Shown here: positions 52,234 to 61,316 of the stretch, one piece after another
Position numbering within the stretch: position 1 is the stretch's first letter
How the letters are laid out: each line of letters begins with the position of its first letter
NCBI RefSeq assembly: GCF_044792555.1
Contig: NZ_CP126238.1
Span: 1,054,001 to 1,118,000 of the forward strand
Origin: Alicycliphilus denitrificans_A
GTDB taxonomy: Bacteria; Pseudomonadota; Gammaproteobacteria; Burkholderiales; Burkholderiaceae_C
Length of the DNA stretch: 64,000 nucleotides
Direction: 5' to 3'
Notes under the pieces: generated by a model
Database searches by the model: none
Told to the model about the DNA's origin: nothing
What the model saw: the letters and a program-made list of their open reading frames with translations, nothing else
Translations under genes and position numbers: made by a program

Positions 52234-52902
52234 TTAGCGAAGCAAGGCGGTGAGCGGCGAGATCAGCAGGCTGATGGCGGCGTAGCCCAGCGACATCAGC
52301 GGGCGCAGCCACAGTTGGCCCACGACGCCGCCCACGACCAGGGCCAGCACGATGAAAAAACCGTAGGGCTCGATGCGAGCGATGAGCTGCGCCTGTTTCC
52401 AGGGCAGCAGGCCGACGAGGATGCGGCCGCCATCGAGCGGCGGCAGCGGAAACAGATTGAAGGCCCACATCACCAGGTTCACGGCGATGCCGGCACGCGC
52501 CATCTCCACGAAGAAGCGCTCCTGCGTGCCCGTGGCCGCCAGTGCCAGCAGCACCAGCGCCCAGACGATGGCCTGTGCGAAGTTGGACGCCGGGCCCGCC
52601 AGCGCCACCCAGACCATGTCGCGCTTGGGGTTGCGCAGGTGATGGAAGTTGACCGGCACCGGCTTGGCATAGCCGAACAGAAACGCCCCCGAGGTGGCGA
52701 AGTACAGCAGCAGCGGCATCAGCACCGTGCCTATGGGGTCGATGTGCCTGATGGGGTTGAGCGTGACGCGTCCCAGCATGGCGGCGGTGTGGTCGCCGAA
52801 ATGGCGTGCCGTATAGCCATGGGCGGCCTCGTGCACCGTGATCGCGAACAGCACGGGCAGGGCGTAGATGAGTACGGTTTGGATGAGGTTGGTGATATCC
52901 AC
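52234..52902 (-). CDS. Site-2 protease family (M50) membrane metalloprotease
   Basis: A 222-residue integral membrane zinc protease. HEAAHGY at residues 24-30 carries the zinc ligands and catalytic Glu. The second motif is NLFPLPPLDGGRI with the third ligand, near 152. This is the minimal S2P group 3 type, without PDZ domain, thus distinct from RseP. The substrate is unknown. It is upstream of trpS and probably in one transcript with it. Confidence 0.92.
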   Translation of the reverse strand: MDITNLIQTVLIYALPVLFAITVHEAAHGYTARHFGDHTAAMLGRVTLNPIRHIDPIGTVLMPLLLYFATSGAFLFGYAKPVPVNFHHLRNPKRDMVWVALAGPASNFAQAIVWALVLLALAATGTQERFFVEMARAGIAVNLVMWAFNLFPLPPLDGGRILVGLLPWKQAQLIARIEPYGFFIVLALVVGGVVGQLWLRPLMSLGYAAISLLISPLTALLR

Positions 52903-53042
52903 GGCACGGATTGTGTCAGACGCAGTGCGCTCGGTCAGACGCAGGTGGTGCGATGAGGGACTTCACGTACGACAAGACAAGTCAACTCTTGTTAGTATGA
53001 ATTAGTGTTGCAAAAAGAAACACAAATATAAGGAGACAAGCA

Positions 53043-54203
53043 GTGCCTGGTTTCGTCCGATTGACAATTGGGGTACGCCTGACGCTGGCGTTTGGTTCTA
53101 TGGTGCTCTGCGTGAGCGCACTTATGACCGTGGCCCTGTGGGGGCTGGCGCAGCCGGGTGGCGGGGGGGCCGCGCCCTGGGTATGGGCGCTGGGGGGGCT
53201 GGCGATCCTGCTGGCGGCATTTTCATGGCTCTCCTTGCGCAGCGGCATCGTGCGTCCGCTGGCCCAGGCCATTCTGATTGCCGAGACCGTGGCCGCGGGC
53301 GACTTGAGCCAGGAATTCAGTTCCGACCTCCAGGGCGACTTCGGCCGCTTGTTGAGCGCGTTGGGCACCATGGAGGATACGCTGACCGAGCTGGTCGGGC
53401 GCATCAAGCAGTCGGCCGACGCGATTGGTGTGTCCGCTGGTGAGATCGACGCCGGCAATGGCGATCTGTCGCGCCGCACTGAGGAGCAGGTGAGCGCGCT
53501 CACGCAGACCGCGGCCAGCATGGAGCAGCTCACCGTCACCGTGCGCCAGAACGCCGAGCGTGCGCGCTCGGCCAGCGGCCTGGCGGTGGATGCATCGCAT
53601 ACGGCGGGTCGTGGCGGCGAAGTGGTGGGTGAGGTGGTGCAAACCATGGACGCCATCAGCTCCAGCTCGCGCAAGATCGTGGACATCATCCAGGTCATCG
53701 AGGGCATTGCCTTCCAGACCAACATCCTGGCGCTGAATGCGGCCGTCGAGGCCGCACGCGCCGGCGAGCAGGGCCGCGGCTTCGCCGTGGTGGCCAGCGA
53801 GGTGCGCAGCCTGGCCCAGCGCAGTGCCGTTGCCGCGCGCGAGATCAAGACATTGATCCAGGAGTCGGTGCAGCAGGTGCAGGCCGGCGCCGGCCTGGTG
53901 GGCCAGGCCGGCCAGACCATGCAGGAGATCGTGCATTCCGTCGGCCAGGTCAGCGGCCTGCTGGGCGAAATCTCCCACGCGCTGGGCGAGCAAAGCGAGG
54001 GTATCGGCCATGTGAACCAGGCCGTGGGCCATATGGACGCAGCCACGCAGCACAACGCCGCCCTGGTGCAGCAGGCCACGCAGGCCGCCGCCGCCTTGAC
54101 CGAGCGCGCCGTGGACCTGCAGCAGGCCGTGGGTGCCTTCAAGCTGGATGAAGAGAGCGCGGGCGACATGGTCGCCAATGAATCACTGCGCCTGGTGGCC
54201 TAA
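53043..54203 (+). CDS. Methyl-accepting chemotaxis protein
   Basis: A 386-residue receptor that starts with GTG after AAGGAG. Two close N-terminal helices (about 10-30 and 40-62) leave almost no periplasmic sensor loop. A HAMP linker (65-120) and the signalling domain follow, with the conserved hairpin tip (VIEGIAFQTNILALNAAVEA, about 217-236). The lack of a ligand domain suggests that it senses a cytoplasmic or membrane state. No che genes are near. Confidence 0.93.
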   Translation: MPGFVRLTIGVRLTLAFGSMVLCVSALMTVALWGLAQPGGGGAAPWVWALGGLAILLAAFSWLSLRSGIVRPLAQAILIAETVAAGDLSQEFSSDLQGDFGRLLSALGTMEDTLTELVGRIKQSADAIGVSAGEIDAGNGDLSRRTEEQVSALTQTAASMEQLTVTVRQNAERARSASGLAVDASHTAGRGGEVVGEVVQTMDAISSSSRKIVDIIQVIEGIAFQTNILALNAAVEAARAGEQGRGFAVVASEVRSLAQRSAVAAREIKTLIQESVQQVQAGAGLVGQAGQTMQEIVHSVGQVSGLLGEISHALGEQSEGIGHVNQAVGHMDAATQHNAALVQQATQAAAALTERAVDLQQAVGAFKLDEESAGDMVANESLRLVA

Positions 54204-54211
54204 GGCGAGTT

Positions 54212-54262
54212 AAAAAATATAGCTTCACGCGCTTGATGGGCGGGCGCTAATGCCCTGTTTGA
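54212..54262 (+). repeat. Comamonadaceae intergenic hairpin repeat, copy 5
   Basis: AAAAATATAGCTTCACGCGC, TTGATGGGCGGGCGCTAATG and CCCTGTTTGAC, starting after the stop of the chemotaxis gene. The GCGC arms are kept. Confidence 0.7.
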
Positions 54263-54284
54263 CTGTGAATTCTGCATGCGACCT

Positions 54285-54920
54285 TCAGAGACCCAGCGCC
54301 TGCAGGCTGCCGCGCCCTTCTCGCACCACCAAGACCTCGCCGCCGGTGCTCATGGGCGTCAGATCCAGCACCGTGGTCGGCGCCAGCGGGCAGGCGCCGG
54401 CGTCGATGATGGCGTCGAGCTGCTTTTCGTAGCGCTCGCGGATGTCCTGTGGATCGTTCAGCGGCTCGGTCTCGCCGGCAGGGATCAGCGTGGTCGCCAG
54501 CAATGGCGCGCCGTGCAGCTCCAGCAGCAGTTGCATGACCTTGTGGTCGGGTAGGCGCAGTCCGATGGTCTTGCGCTGCGGATGGCTCACGCGCCGCGGC
54601 ACCTCCTTGGTGGCGTCCAGGATGAAGGTATAGGGCCCGGGCGTGGCCAGCTTGAGCAAGCGGTACTGGCGGTTGTCCACATGGGCGTAGCTGGCCAGCT
54701 CCGACAGGTCGCGGCACAGCAGCGTCAGGTGGTGCTTGTCGTTGATCTGGCGCACGCGGCGCATGCGGTCCACGGCGTCCCTGTCATCCAGTCGGCACAC
54801 CAGGGCGTAGCTGGAGTCCGTGGGCACGGCCAGGATGCCGCCGCTGGCCAGCAGCGTGGCCGCCTGCTTGAGCAGGCGCGGCTGCGGGTTGTCGGCGTGG
54901 ATTTCGAAGTATTGGGCCAT
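54285..54920 (-). CDS. YciO-like Sua5/YrdC domain protein (L-threonylcarbamoyl-AMP synthase family)
   Basis: A 211-residue protein of the YrdC fold: GGILAVPTDSSYALVCRL at the N-terminus, KHHLTLLCRDLSELASYA, PGPYTFILDATKEVPRR and RLPDHKVMQLLLE. Compared with TsaC it matches the YciO branch better. TsaC makes threonylcarbamoyl-AMP for tRNA t6A; YciO is less clear. It is transcribed after a PHP phosphoesterase, with which it is often paired. Confidence 0.88.
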   Translation of the reverse strand: MAQYFEIHADNPQPRLLKQAATLLASGGILAVPTDSSYALVCRLDDRDAVDRMRRVRQINDKHHLTLLCRDLSELASYAHVDNRQYRLLKLATPGPYTFILDATKEVPRRVSHPQRKTIGLRLPDHKVMQLLLELHGAPLLATTLIPAGETEPLNDPQDIRERYEKQLDAIIDAGACPLAPTTVLDLTPMSTGGEVLVVREGRGSLQALGL

Positions 54921-54948
54921 GACAGGGCGGGTAGCGGGATTTGATTTA

Positions 54949-55812
54949 TCAGTGGGCGCGCAGAATGCGCTCGGCCAGCGGTTGCCACACGGGCGTCAGC
55001 TGCGCCGGCAGGTTGGGCAGGGCGCCCAGGTCGGTGTGCGATTCCCCGGGGCTGTGGAAGTCGCTGCCGCGCGAGGCGGCCAGGCCGAACTCTTGCGCCA
55101 TGGCGGCATAGACGGCGTATTCGGCGCAGGAGTGGCTGCCGGTCACCACCTCCACGCCCTGGCCGCCATGCTGCTTGAATTCGGAAAACAGCGCATATTC
55201 CTCATTCGCCGTCAGGCGGTAGCGCGCCGGGTGGGCGATCACGGCCATGCCGCCGGCCTCGCATATCCAGCGCACGGCATGGCCCAGCCGGGCCCAGCGG
55301 TGCGGCACAAATCCGGGCTTGCCCTCGGTCAGGTATTTGCGAAACACCTCCGTGGTATCGCGGCAGTAGCCGGCGTCCACCAGATAGCGTGCAAAGTGGG
55401 TGCGCGAGATCAGCTCGGGGTTGTCCACGTAGCACAGCGCGCCCTCGTAGGCGTCCCTGATGCCCACGCGCGCCAGCTGCGCGCCGATTTCACGGGCGCG
55501 ATCGCCGCGCCCGTCGCGTGTGGCGGCCAGGCCCCGGGTCAGCTGTGCGTCATCGGCGTCAAACCCCAAGCCCACAATGTGCACCGTGGTGTCGGCAAAG
55601 GTGACGGAAATCTCCACGCCCGTCAGGTAGTCCATGCCCAGTGCGCGCGCCGCCGCGGCCGCGCGGTGTTGGCCGCGGATCTCGTCGTGGTCGGTCAGCG
55701 CCCACAACTGCACGCCGTTGGCATGCGCACGCGCCGCCAGGGCTTCGGGGCTGAGGGTGCCGTCAGACACCACGGAATGGCAGTGCAGGTCGGCGTTGAG
55801 CAGGGTGGACAC
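54949..55812 (-). CDS. PHP-domain phosphoesterase (YciV/RNase AM type)
   Basis: A 287-residue PHP protein. Metal-binding motifs are visible: ADLHCHSVVSDGTLSPEAL at residue 8, LTDHDEI at ~38, the Glu in LTGVEIS (~68), and DFHSPGESHTDLG at the end. E. coli YciV (RnmA) removes 5' nucleotides from small RNAs and is a 3',5'-nucleotide phosphatase; this one is close in size and motif. The YciO-like gene follows. Confidence 0.88.
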   Translation of the reverse strand: MSTLLNADLHCHSVVSDGTLSPEALAARAHANGVQLWALTDHDEIRGQHRAAAAARALGMDYLTGVEISVTFADTTVHIVGLGFDADDAQLTRGLAATRDGRGDRAREIGAQLARVGIRDAYEGALCYVDNPELISRTHFARYLVDAGYCRDTTEVFRKYLTEGKPGFVPHRWARLGHAVRWICEAGGMAVIAHPARYRLTANEEYALFSEFKQHGGQGVEVVTGSHSCAEYAVYAAMAQEFGLAASRGSDFHSPGESHTDLGALPNLPAQLTPVWQPLAERILRAH

Positions 55813-56022
55813 GCAGGCAATTCTAAGGCGCGCCCTCAGACTGCGCGGCCATGATGGTTTGGGCGAAAACGAGGAAAACGAGGGGCGTTTGTTACCTTTA
55901 AATGTGTAATCAAACGTGTAGTGCGTGAGACACTACGCCCCCGGCCGGATCGCCGTTGAGCCCGGCCAATCACTTTTTTTCTGTTGTATATACGGCGCCG
56001 TCATGTGCCCTAGAGAAAAGAC

Positions 56023-57771
56023 ATGAATTTCAATCATTTGCCTGTTGCGCGCAAACTGTGGGCCCTGGTGCTGGGGCTGATGAGCTGCATGCTGGTGCTG
56101 TTGGCCGGCATGGTGACCCATCTGGGGAATGTGGATGCCGAGGTGGCGCGTGTCGTTCAGTTCAACGAAAACCGCATCAGCCTGGCCCTGCGCTGGAAGG
56201 GCTTGAGCGCGCTGGCGGTGGATCGGGTGGTCAATGCACTGGCCTCGGGGGATGAAGCCCTGTCGGAACGTTTGATCCAGCAATCCAAAGAGGGGATACA
56301 GGCGATTGACGCCGTGCAGCAGCAGATCGAGGCGGCGCTTTTCTCGCCCGCGGACAAGGAGCAGTTCCAGCGCATCATGACGATGCGCAAGCAGGTGCTG
56401 GAGTTCAACGCTGAGGCCGGCAAGCTGCGCGCCAACCTTGACTTCACCGGCGCCATGGGTGTGTTGAACAGCAAGATGCTGCCGGCCGTGGCGCGCTATG
56501 TGGCAGAGCAAGACGCCTTCTTGCAACTGCAGGAGCGCCAGCGCGATGCCGCCAGGCTCAAGGCTGAGCAGCAGCGTCAGACGGCCATATGGGTGGGTGG
56601 GGCCATTGCCCTGACGATGGTGCTGGTGGGCGTGGCACTGGCGGCCATGCTGGTGCGCTCCATCACCCAGCCGCTGGACCGCGCCGTGGGCCTGGCGGAC
56701 GCGATTGCCGCCGGCGACCTGACGCAGGACGTGCATGACGAGCGGCGCGACGAGCTGGGCCGCCTGCTGCGTTCGCTGTCGGCCATGGGCGCGCGCCTGC
56801 GCGGCGTGGTGGGCGAGGTGCGTTCGGGCGTGGAATCGGTCTCGGCTGCCTCCAGCCAGATTGCCACCGGCAACCACGACCTGTCCTCGCGCACCGAGCA
56901 GACGGCCGCCAACCTGGAGGAAACCGCGGCCAGCATGGAAGAGCTCACCGCCACGGTGACGCAATCGGCCGACACCGCACGCCAGGCCAACCAGCTGGCG
57001 GCCAACGCCGCCCGGGCGGCCGAGCAGGGCGGCCAGGTCATGGACCAGGTGGTGGCCAGCATGCAGCAGATCACTGAATCGAGCCGCAGGATCTCCGACA
57101 TCATCGGGGTCATCGACGGCATCGCCTTCCAGACCAACATCCTGGCGCTGAACGCCGCCGTCGAGGCGGCGCGCGCCGGCGAGCAGGGGCGCGGTTTTGC
57201 CGTCGTGGCCGGCGAGGTGCGCAGCCTGGCCGGCCGCTCGGCCGAGGCCGCCAAGGAAATCAAGCAACTCATAGGCGCCAGCGTGGACAGCGTGGAGTCG
57301 GGCTCGGCCCAGGTCGAGCAGGCCGGCCGGAGCATGCAGGAGATCGTGCAAGGCGTGCGCCGCGTGAGCGACCTGATCGGGGAGATCACGGCGTCCAGCA
57401 CCGAGCAGCGCGACGGCATCGGCCAGGTGAACCAGGCCGTGGCCAACCTGGACCAGATGACGCAGCAGAACGCGGCCCTGGTGGAAGAGTCCACCGCGGC
57501 AGCAGCCGCCATGCACGAGCAGGCGCAGCGCCTGGCGCAGGTGGTGGCGGTGTTCAACGTGGGCGGCCATGCCGTGGCCGCGCCGCGTGCTGCCGCGCGT
57601 CCGCTCGCGACACCCGCAGCCGCCCAGCCCAAGGCCCAGGCCAGCGTGGCGCCAGCGGTGCGCACGCAGGTGGCCAAACCCGCGCCCAAGCCGGCTGCGG
57701 TGCCGGCGCGCATTGCCAGCACCAAGGCGCCCGCGGCCGCCGGCGCGGATGACGACTGGGAAAGCTTCTAA
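56023..57771 (+). CDS. Methyl-accepting chemotaxis protein with four-helix periplasmic sensor
   Basis: A 582-residue receptor, of the Tar/Tsr type in layout. Helix 1 (13-33) and helix 2 (190-212) frame a ~155-residue periplasmic region that is all helical, of the 4HB type. A HAMP domain (212-266) and the signalling domain follow (tip at VIDGIAFQTNILALNAAVEA, ~365). The C-terminal ~60 residues are a Pro/Ala/Lys-rich linker that ends in DDDWESF, a tether-like end similar to the NWETF-type receptor-binding pentapeptide. Confidence 0.95.
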   Translation: MNFNHLPVARKLWALVLGLMSCMLVLLAGMVTHLGNVDAEVARVVQFNENRISLALRWKGLSALAVDRVVNALASGDEALSERLIQQSKEGIQAIDAVQQQIEAALFSPADKEQFQRIMTMRKQVLEFNAEAGKLRANLDFTGAMGVLNSKMLPAVARYVAEQDAFLQLQERQRDAARLKAEQQRQTAIWVGGAIALTMVLVGVALAAMLVRSITQPLDRAVGLADAIAAGDLTQDVHDERRDELGRLLRSLSAMGARLRGVVGEVRSGVESVSAASSQIATGNHDLSSRTEQTAANLEETAASMEELTATVTQSADTARQANQLAANAARAAEQGGQVMDQVVASMQQITESSRRISDIIGVIDGIAFQTNILALNAAVEAARAGEQGRGFAVVAGEVRSLAGRSAEAAKEIKQLIGASVDSVESGSAQVEQAGRSMQEIVQGVRRVSDLIGEITASSTEQRDGIGQVNQAVANLDQMTQQNAALVEESTAAAAAMHEQAQRLAQVVAVFNVGGHAVAAPRAAARPLATPAAAQPKAQASVAPAVRTQVAKPAPKPAAVPARIASTKAPAAAGADDDWESF

Positions 57772-57773
57772 AC

Positions 57774-57830
57774 ATTAAAAACCATAGCCTGCGGCGCTGG
57801 CGGGGCGGGCGTTAAAGGCCTTTTCGGCAT
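57774..57830 (+). repeat. Comamonadaceae intergenic hairpin repeat, copy 6
   Basis: AAAAACCATAGCCTGCGGCG, CTGGCGGGGCGGGCGTTAAA and GGCCTTTTCGGC, after the chemotaxis gene. The core is more GC-rich than in other copies. Confidence 0.6.
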
Positions 57831-57843
57831 TCAATCACGGCAG

Positions 57844-57878
57844 GGGGCGGCGGTTTTTATAATCGCCGCCCCTTTTTT
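57844..57878 (+). terminator. Strong terminator with a TATAAT in its loop
   Basis: GGGGCGGCG (57844-57852) pairs with CGCCGCCCC (57864-57872), followed by six T. The loop region contains TATAAT (57858-57863), a perfect -10 box. So it can end the chemotaxis transcript and also overlap the promoter of the next gene. Confidence 0.85.
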
Positions 57879-57887
57879 GCATTTTTT

Positions 57888-58487
57888 ATGCGTTCAACTC
57901 ACAGCTCCAGCGCGGCCCTGCGCCCCTTGCCGTCCATGATTTTTGCCAGCCGTTGGCTGCAGTTGCCCCTGTACCTGGGGTTGATTGCGGCGCAGGCGGT
58001 ATATGTGTTCCATTTCTGGGTGGAGCTGATCCACCTGCTCGAAGCCGCCCTGGGAGATGAGCAGGCGCTGCAGGCCCTGGTCACCAGCATTGGCTATAAG
58101 ACCGATGCTCCGCTGACCAGCTTGAACGAGACGGTCATCATGCTGGTGGTGCTGGCGCTGATCGACGTGGTGATGATCTCCAACCTGCTCATCATGGTCA
58201 TCGTCGGCGGCTACGAGACCTTCGTCAGCCGCCTGCACCTGGAGGGCCACCCGGACCAGCCGGAGTGGCTCAGCCATGTGAACGCCTCGGTGCTCAAGGT
58301 CAAGCTCTCGACGGCCATCATCGGCATCAGCTCCATCCACCTGCTGAAAACCTTCATCAATGCCGCCAACTATGACGAAAAGGTGTTGATGTGGCAGTCC
58401 ATCATCCACATCGCCTTCCTGCTCAGCGCCCTGGCGATTGCCCTGACCGATCGCCTGCTGAGCCACAGCCACGGCGGCCACGATTGA
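57888..58487 (+). CDS. UPF0114 (TIGR00645, YqhA-like) membrane protein
   Basis: A 199-residue inner-membrane protein with about four helices and the conserved RWLQLPLYLGLIAAQAVYVF at the start, and a middle MVIVGGYETFVSRL. Function unknown. Starts at 57888 or, by family length, at the ATG 57936 (MIFASRW); both have the same frame. The transcript may begin just upstream at the TATAAT inside the terminator. Confidence 0.88.
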   Translation: MRSTHSSSAALRPLPSMIFASRWLQLPLYLGLIAAQAVYVFHFWVELIHLLEAALGDEQALQALVTSIGYKTDAPLTSLNETVIMLVVLALIDVVMISNLLIMVIVGGYETFVSRLHLEGHPDQPEWLSHVNASVLKVKLSTAIIGISSIHLLKTFINAANYDEKVLMWQSIIHIAFLLSALAIALTDRLLSHSHGGHD

Positions 58488-58561
58488 GCCAGTGGTTCTG
58501 CTGCGGGCGATGGGCATGATGAGGCACGAGGCAGTGCGGCTTGCCGATGGAGGCAAGCGCC

Positions 58562-60286
58562 TCATCTGATTTCCAGTTCCACCCCCTCCACCAGGAACTG
58601 CACGCGCCGCTCGCCGCGCCACTCGTTCACGTCGAGGCGAAAGGCCAGCAGCGCGCGCTCGGGCAGCGGCTCGGTGTGGCCGAACCAGATCGCATCCATG
58701 GGCCGGCCCTGGTGCAGCAGCTTGATCTGCAGGTGGTTTTTCGCCTCGCCCACCAGGCGCTGGCTCAGCACCTGCACCTCTTCGCTGAAGGTGGGCGGGG
58801 CGAAGCCCTGGCCCCAGACCTCGCGCTGCAGCTGGTCCACCAGCTCGGCGCGGCAGTATTCGGGCGCGAGCGGTCCGTCGGTCTCCAGCCGGCGCGTGAG
58901 GGTGGCGGCGTCCAGCCATTCCTGGGCCACCTGGGCGAAGGCCTGTTCGAAGGTCTCGAAATGCTCTTCGGCCACGGTGCAGCCGGCGGCCATGGCATGG
59001 CCGCCGAACTTCAGGATCACGCCGGGGTGGCGCTTGGCCACCAGGTCCAGCGCGTCACGCAGGTGAAAGCCCGGGATGGAGCGGCCCGAGCCCTTGAGCT
59101 CATGCTCCTTGCCCGGCGCGCTGCTGGCGGCGAAGACGAAGCTGGGGCGGTGCAGCCGGTCCTTGATGCGCGAGGCCACGATGCCCACCACGCCCTCGTG
59201 GAATTCGGGGTCGAAGACGCTGATGGCCGGCGGCGGCTCCTCGTCCTCGTCGAACAGGCCCTCGGCCAGCAGCATGGCCTGCTCGCGCATGCCGCCCTCG
59301 ATCTCGCGGCGCTCGCGGTTGATGGCGTCGAGCTGGCGTGCAAGGTCGGCGGCGCGGCCCGGGTCGTCGGTCAGCAGGCACTCTATGCCCAGCGTCATGT
59401 CCGCCAGGCGGCCCGCGGCGTTGATGCGCGGGCCCAGCGCGAAGCCGAAGTCGAAGGTGGTGGCCGCCTCGGCCTTGCGTCCGGCCGCGTCGAACAGCGC
59501 CTGTATGCCGGGCGGCATCTGGCCGGCGCGTATGCGCTTCAATCCCTGGGCTACCAGGCGGCGGTTGTTGCTGTCCAGGCGCACCACGTCGGCCACGGTG
59601 CCCAGCGCCACCAGCGGCAGCAGCGGCTCCAGCCGGGGCTGGCCGGCCTGGTCGAAGCGGCCGCGTGTGCGCAGCTCGGCGCGCAGCGCCATGAGCACGT
59701 AGAACATCACGCCCACGCCGGCGATCGACTTGCTCTCGAAACCGCAGCCCGGCTGGTTCGGGTTGACGATGGCGTCGGCCGCCGGCAGCTCGGGGCCGGG
59801 CAGGTGGTGGTCGGTGACCAGCACGGCCAGGCCCAGGGCCTTGGCCTCGGCCACGCCCTCGATGCTGGCAATGCCGTTGTCCACGGTGATGAGCAGATCC
59901 GCGCCCTTGTCGAACACGCGCCGGGCGATCGGCGCGGTGAGGCCGTAGCCGTCCACCACGCGGTCGGGCACCAGGTAGTCGACATGGCGCGCGCCCAGCA
60001 ACTTCAGGCCGCGCACGCCCACGGCGCAGGCGGTGGCGCCGTCGCAGTCGTAGTCGGCGACGATGACCAGGCGCCTGTCCTGGGCGATGGCGTCGGCCAG
60101 CAGCGTGGCCGCCTGCCGCATGCCCTTGAGCGCATCCGGCGGCAGCAGGCGCGCCAGGGCATCGTCCAGCTCTTCCTTGGCGCGTATGCCGCGCGCCGCA
60201 TACAGGCGCGCCAGCAGCGGGTGCACGCCGGCCTGCTCCAGCGCCCAGACGGCGCGTGGGGGGATGTCTCTAGGTATTATTTTCAT
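58562..60286 (-). CDS. recJ: Single-stranded-DNA-specific 5'-3' exonuclease RecJ
   Basis: A 574-residue DHH-family exonuclease. Active-site motifs: ADYDCDGATACAV (motif I, about residue 77), TVDNGI, TDHHLPGPELP (motif III, DHH, ~150), and the later GGHAMAAGCTV with conserved GGH. It acts in recombination and mismatch repair. The upstream gene overlaps it by four bases. Its first codons lie within a copy of the intergenic repeat, so its start region has been shaped by the repeat. Confidence 0.96.
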   Translation of the reverse strand: MKIIPRDIPPRAVWALEQAGVHPLLARLYAARGIRAKEELDDALARLLPPDALKGMRQAATLLADAIAQDRRLVIVADYDCDGATACAVGVRGLKLLGARHVDYLVPDRVVDGYGLTAPIARRVFDKGADLLITVDNGIASIEGVAEAKALGLAVLVTDHHLPGPELPAADAIVNPNQPGCGFESKSIAGVGVMFYVLMALRAELRTRGRFDQAGQPRLEPLLPLVALGTVADVVRLDSNNRRLVAQGLKRIRAGQMPPGIQALFDAAGRKAEAATTFDFGFALGPRINAAGRLADMTLGIECLLTDDPGRAADLARQLDAINRERREIEGGMREQAMLLAEGLFDEDEEPPPAISVFDPEFHEGVVGIVASRIKDRLHRPSFVFAASSAPGKEHELKGSGRSIPGFHLRDALDLVAKRHPGVILKFGGHAMAAGCTVAEEHFETFEQAFAQVAQEWLDAATLTRRLETDGPLAPEYCRAELVDQLQREVWGQGFAPPTFSEEVQVLSQRLVGEAKNHLQIKLLHQGRPMDAIWFGHTEPLPERALLAFRLDVNEWRGERRVQFLVEGVELEIR

Positions 60287-60328
60287 AGCTGTTCACGCAC
60301 GCTGGCAAAGCGTTGTGGCCTGAAAAGA
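60277..60328. repeat. Comamonadaceae intergenic hairpin repeat, copy 7, overlapping two coding regions
   Basis: TTTTCATAGCTGTTCACGCA, CGCTGGCAAAGCGTTGTGGC and CTGAAAAG match the repeat pattern. It covers the recJ start codon and the last residues of the upstream gene, so it has become coding sequence. Confidence 0.55.
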
Positions 60329-61236
60329 CCTTGAATGCGCTGGCCCAGGCTGCGCCGTGCCGTGTACCAGGTCATGGCGCTGCGCTCGCCGCACAGGGTC
60401 AGGCGCGCCGATCCGCCGTCTGCCACATGCCCGGCCAGGCGGGCCACGGGGCCGGCGTCCAGCGCCTTCCAGGCGGCAACCCAGGCCGCCCAGTCCTCGC
60501 GCAGGGCGGCATCCAGCAACGTGGTTGGCATTTCGGGCGCCTGCATGTACTCGGGCAGGCGGGGCAGGGCGCCCGCGCCGTGCGCCCAGAAGGCATTCAC
60601 GGGCGGCAGGCCCTGGGCGGCGCGCGCGTCGTTGAAGGGGTGGGTGTAGAGCAGCATCTGCATCTCGCTGTGCAGGCGGTGCAGCGCGCGGGCCTGCAGC
60701 TTGTCGGGCAGCCAGGCGCTCACGTCGCGCTGCAGCACGCGGGCCAAAGAGGCCGTGGCCAGGCCGTCGAACACGGCGCCGCGCGCGAGCCAGCGCGTGG
60801 GCTGGTCGTAGATCAAGGTGATGCCGTCCTCGGCAAACCAGGGCGCGAGTATCTCCAGCAGGGCGCGCGAGTCGGCCTCGGTGAGTCGCAGCAGCGCCGG
60901 GTCGGCCAGCAGCACATGGTTGGCGCCGGCCTGCCACTGGCAGGGGGTGATGAAGGCCCAGGCCGCGTCCTGCGCAGCCTGCGGCTGCATCTGTTGGCGG
61001 TGCCAGGCGGCCCAGGGGATGCGGCCCTCCTGGCCGGCGGGCAGACCCAGGTGGCGCGCCAGGGCGCGTTCATGGGGCGGGCTGAAGTCGGTCTCGCTGC
61101 CGGCATCCAGGCCTGCGGGTGTCAGGCGCGCCAGCAGCCGGTCGATTTGGGGCAGGGCCAGGTCCTGCAGGGCCTGCCGGCATCCCTCGGCGGTGCTGGC
61201 GGCCAGGGGGATGAGCAAATGGGGGGTGGGGGACAT
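60283..61236 (-). CDS. Phosphoglycerate-mutase-like hypothetical protein
   Basis: A 317-residue protein. Relatives in Betaproteobacteria are annotated as cofactor-independent phosphoglycerate mutase-like (COG4255), but I see neither the alkaline-phosphatase-like metal residues nor a clear nucleophile. Visible parts: GRIPWAAWHRQQ, FITPCQWQAGANHVLL, MQMLLYTHPFNDARAAQGLPPVN and FWAHGAG, which is the typical signature. No enzyme function should be taken from the name. Chose the start at 61236; it is translationally coupled to recJ. Confidence 0.7.
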   Translation of the reverse strand: MSPTPHLLIPLAASTAEGCRQALQDLALPQIDRLLARLTPAGLDAGSETDFSPPHERALARHLGLPAGQEGRIPWAAWHRQQMQPQAAQDAAWAFITPCQWQAGANHVLLADPALLRLTEADSRALLEILAPWFAEDGITLIYDQPTRWLARGAVFDGLATASLARVLQRDVSAWLPDKLQARALHRLHSEMQMLLYTHPFNDARAAQGLPPVNAFWAHGAGALPRLPEYMQAPEMPTTLLDAALREDWAAWVAAWKALDAGPVARLAGHVADGGSARLTLCGERSAMTWYTARRSLGQRIQGLFRPQRFASVREQL

Positions 61237-61316
61237 GGGCGGGTATTGTCCGGGATGCCACAATCGCGGGCTCTGAGCGGCCGGTGTTTCCCCGCGCTGC
61301 GCAAGCCTTCCACACC

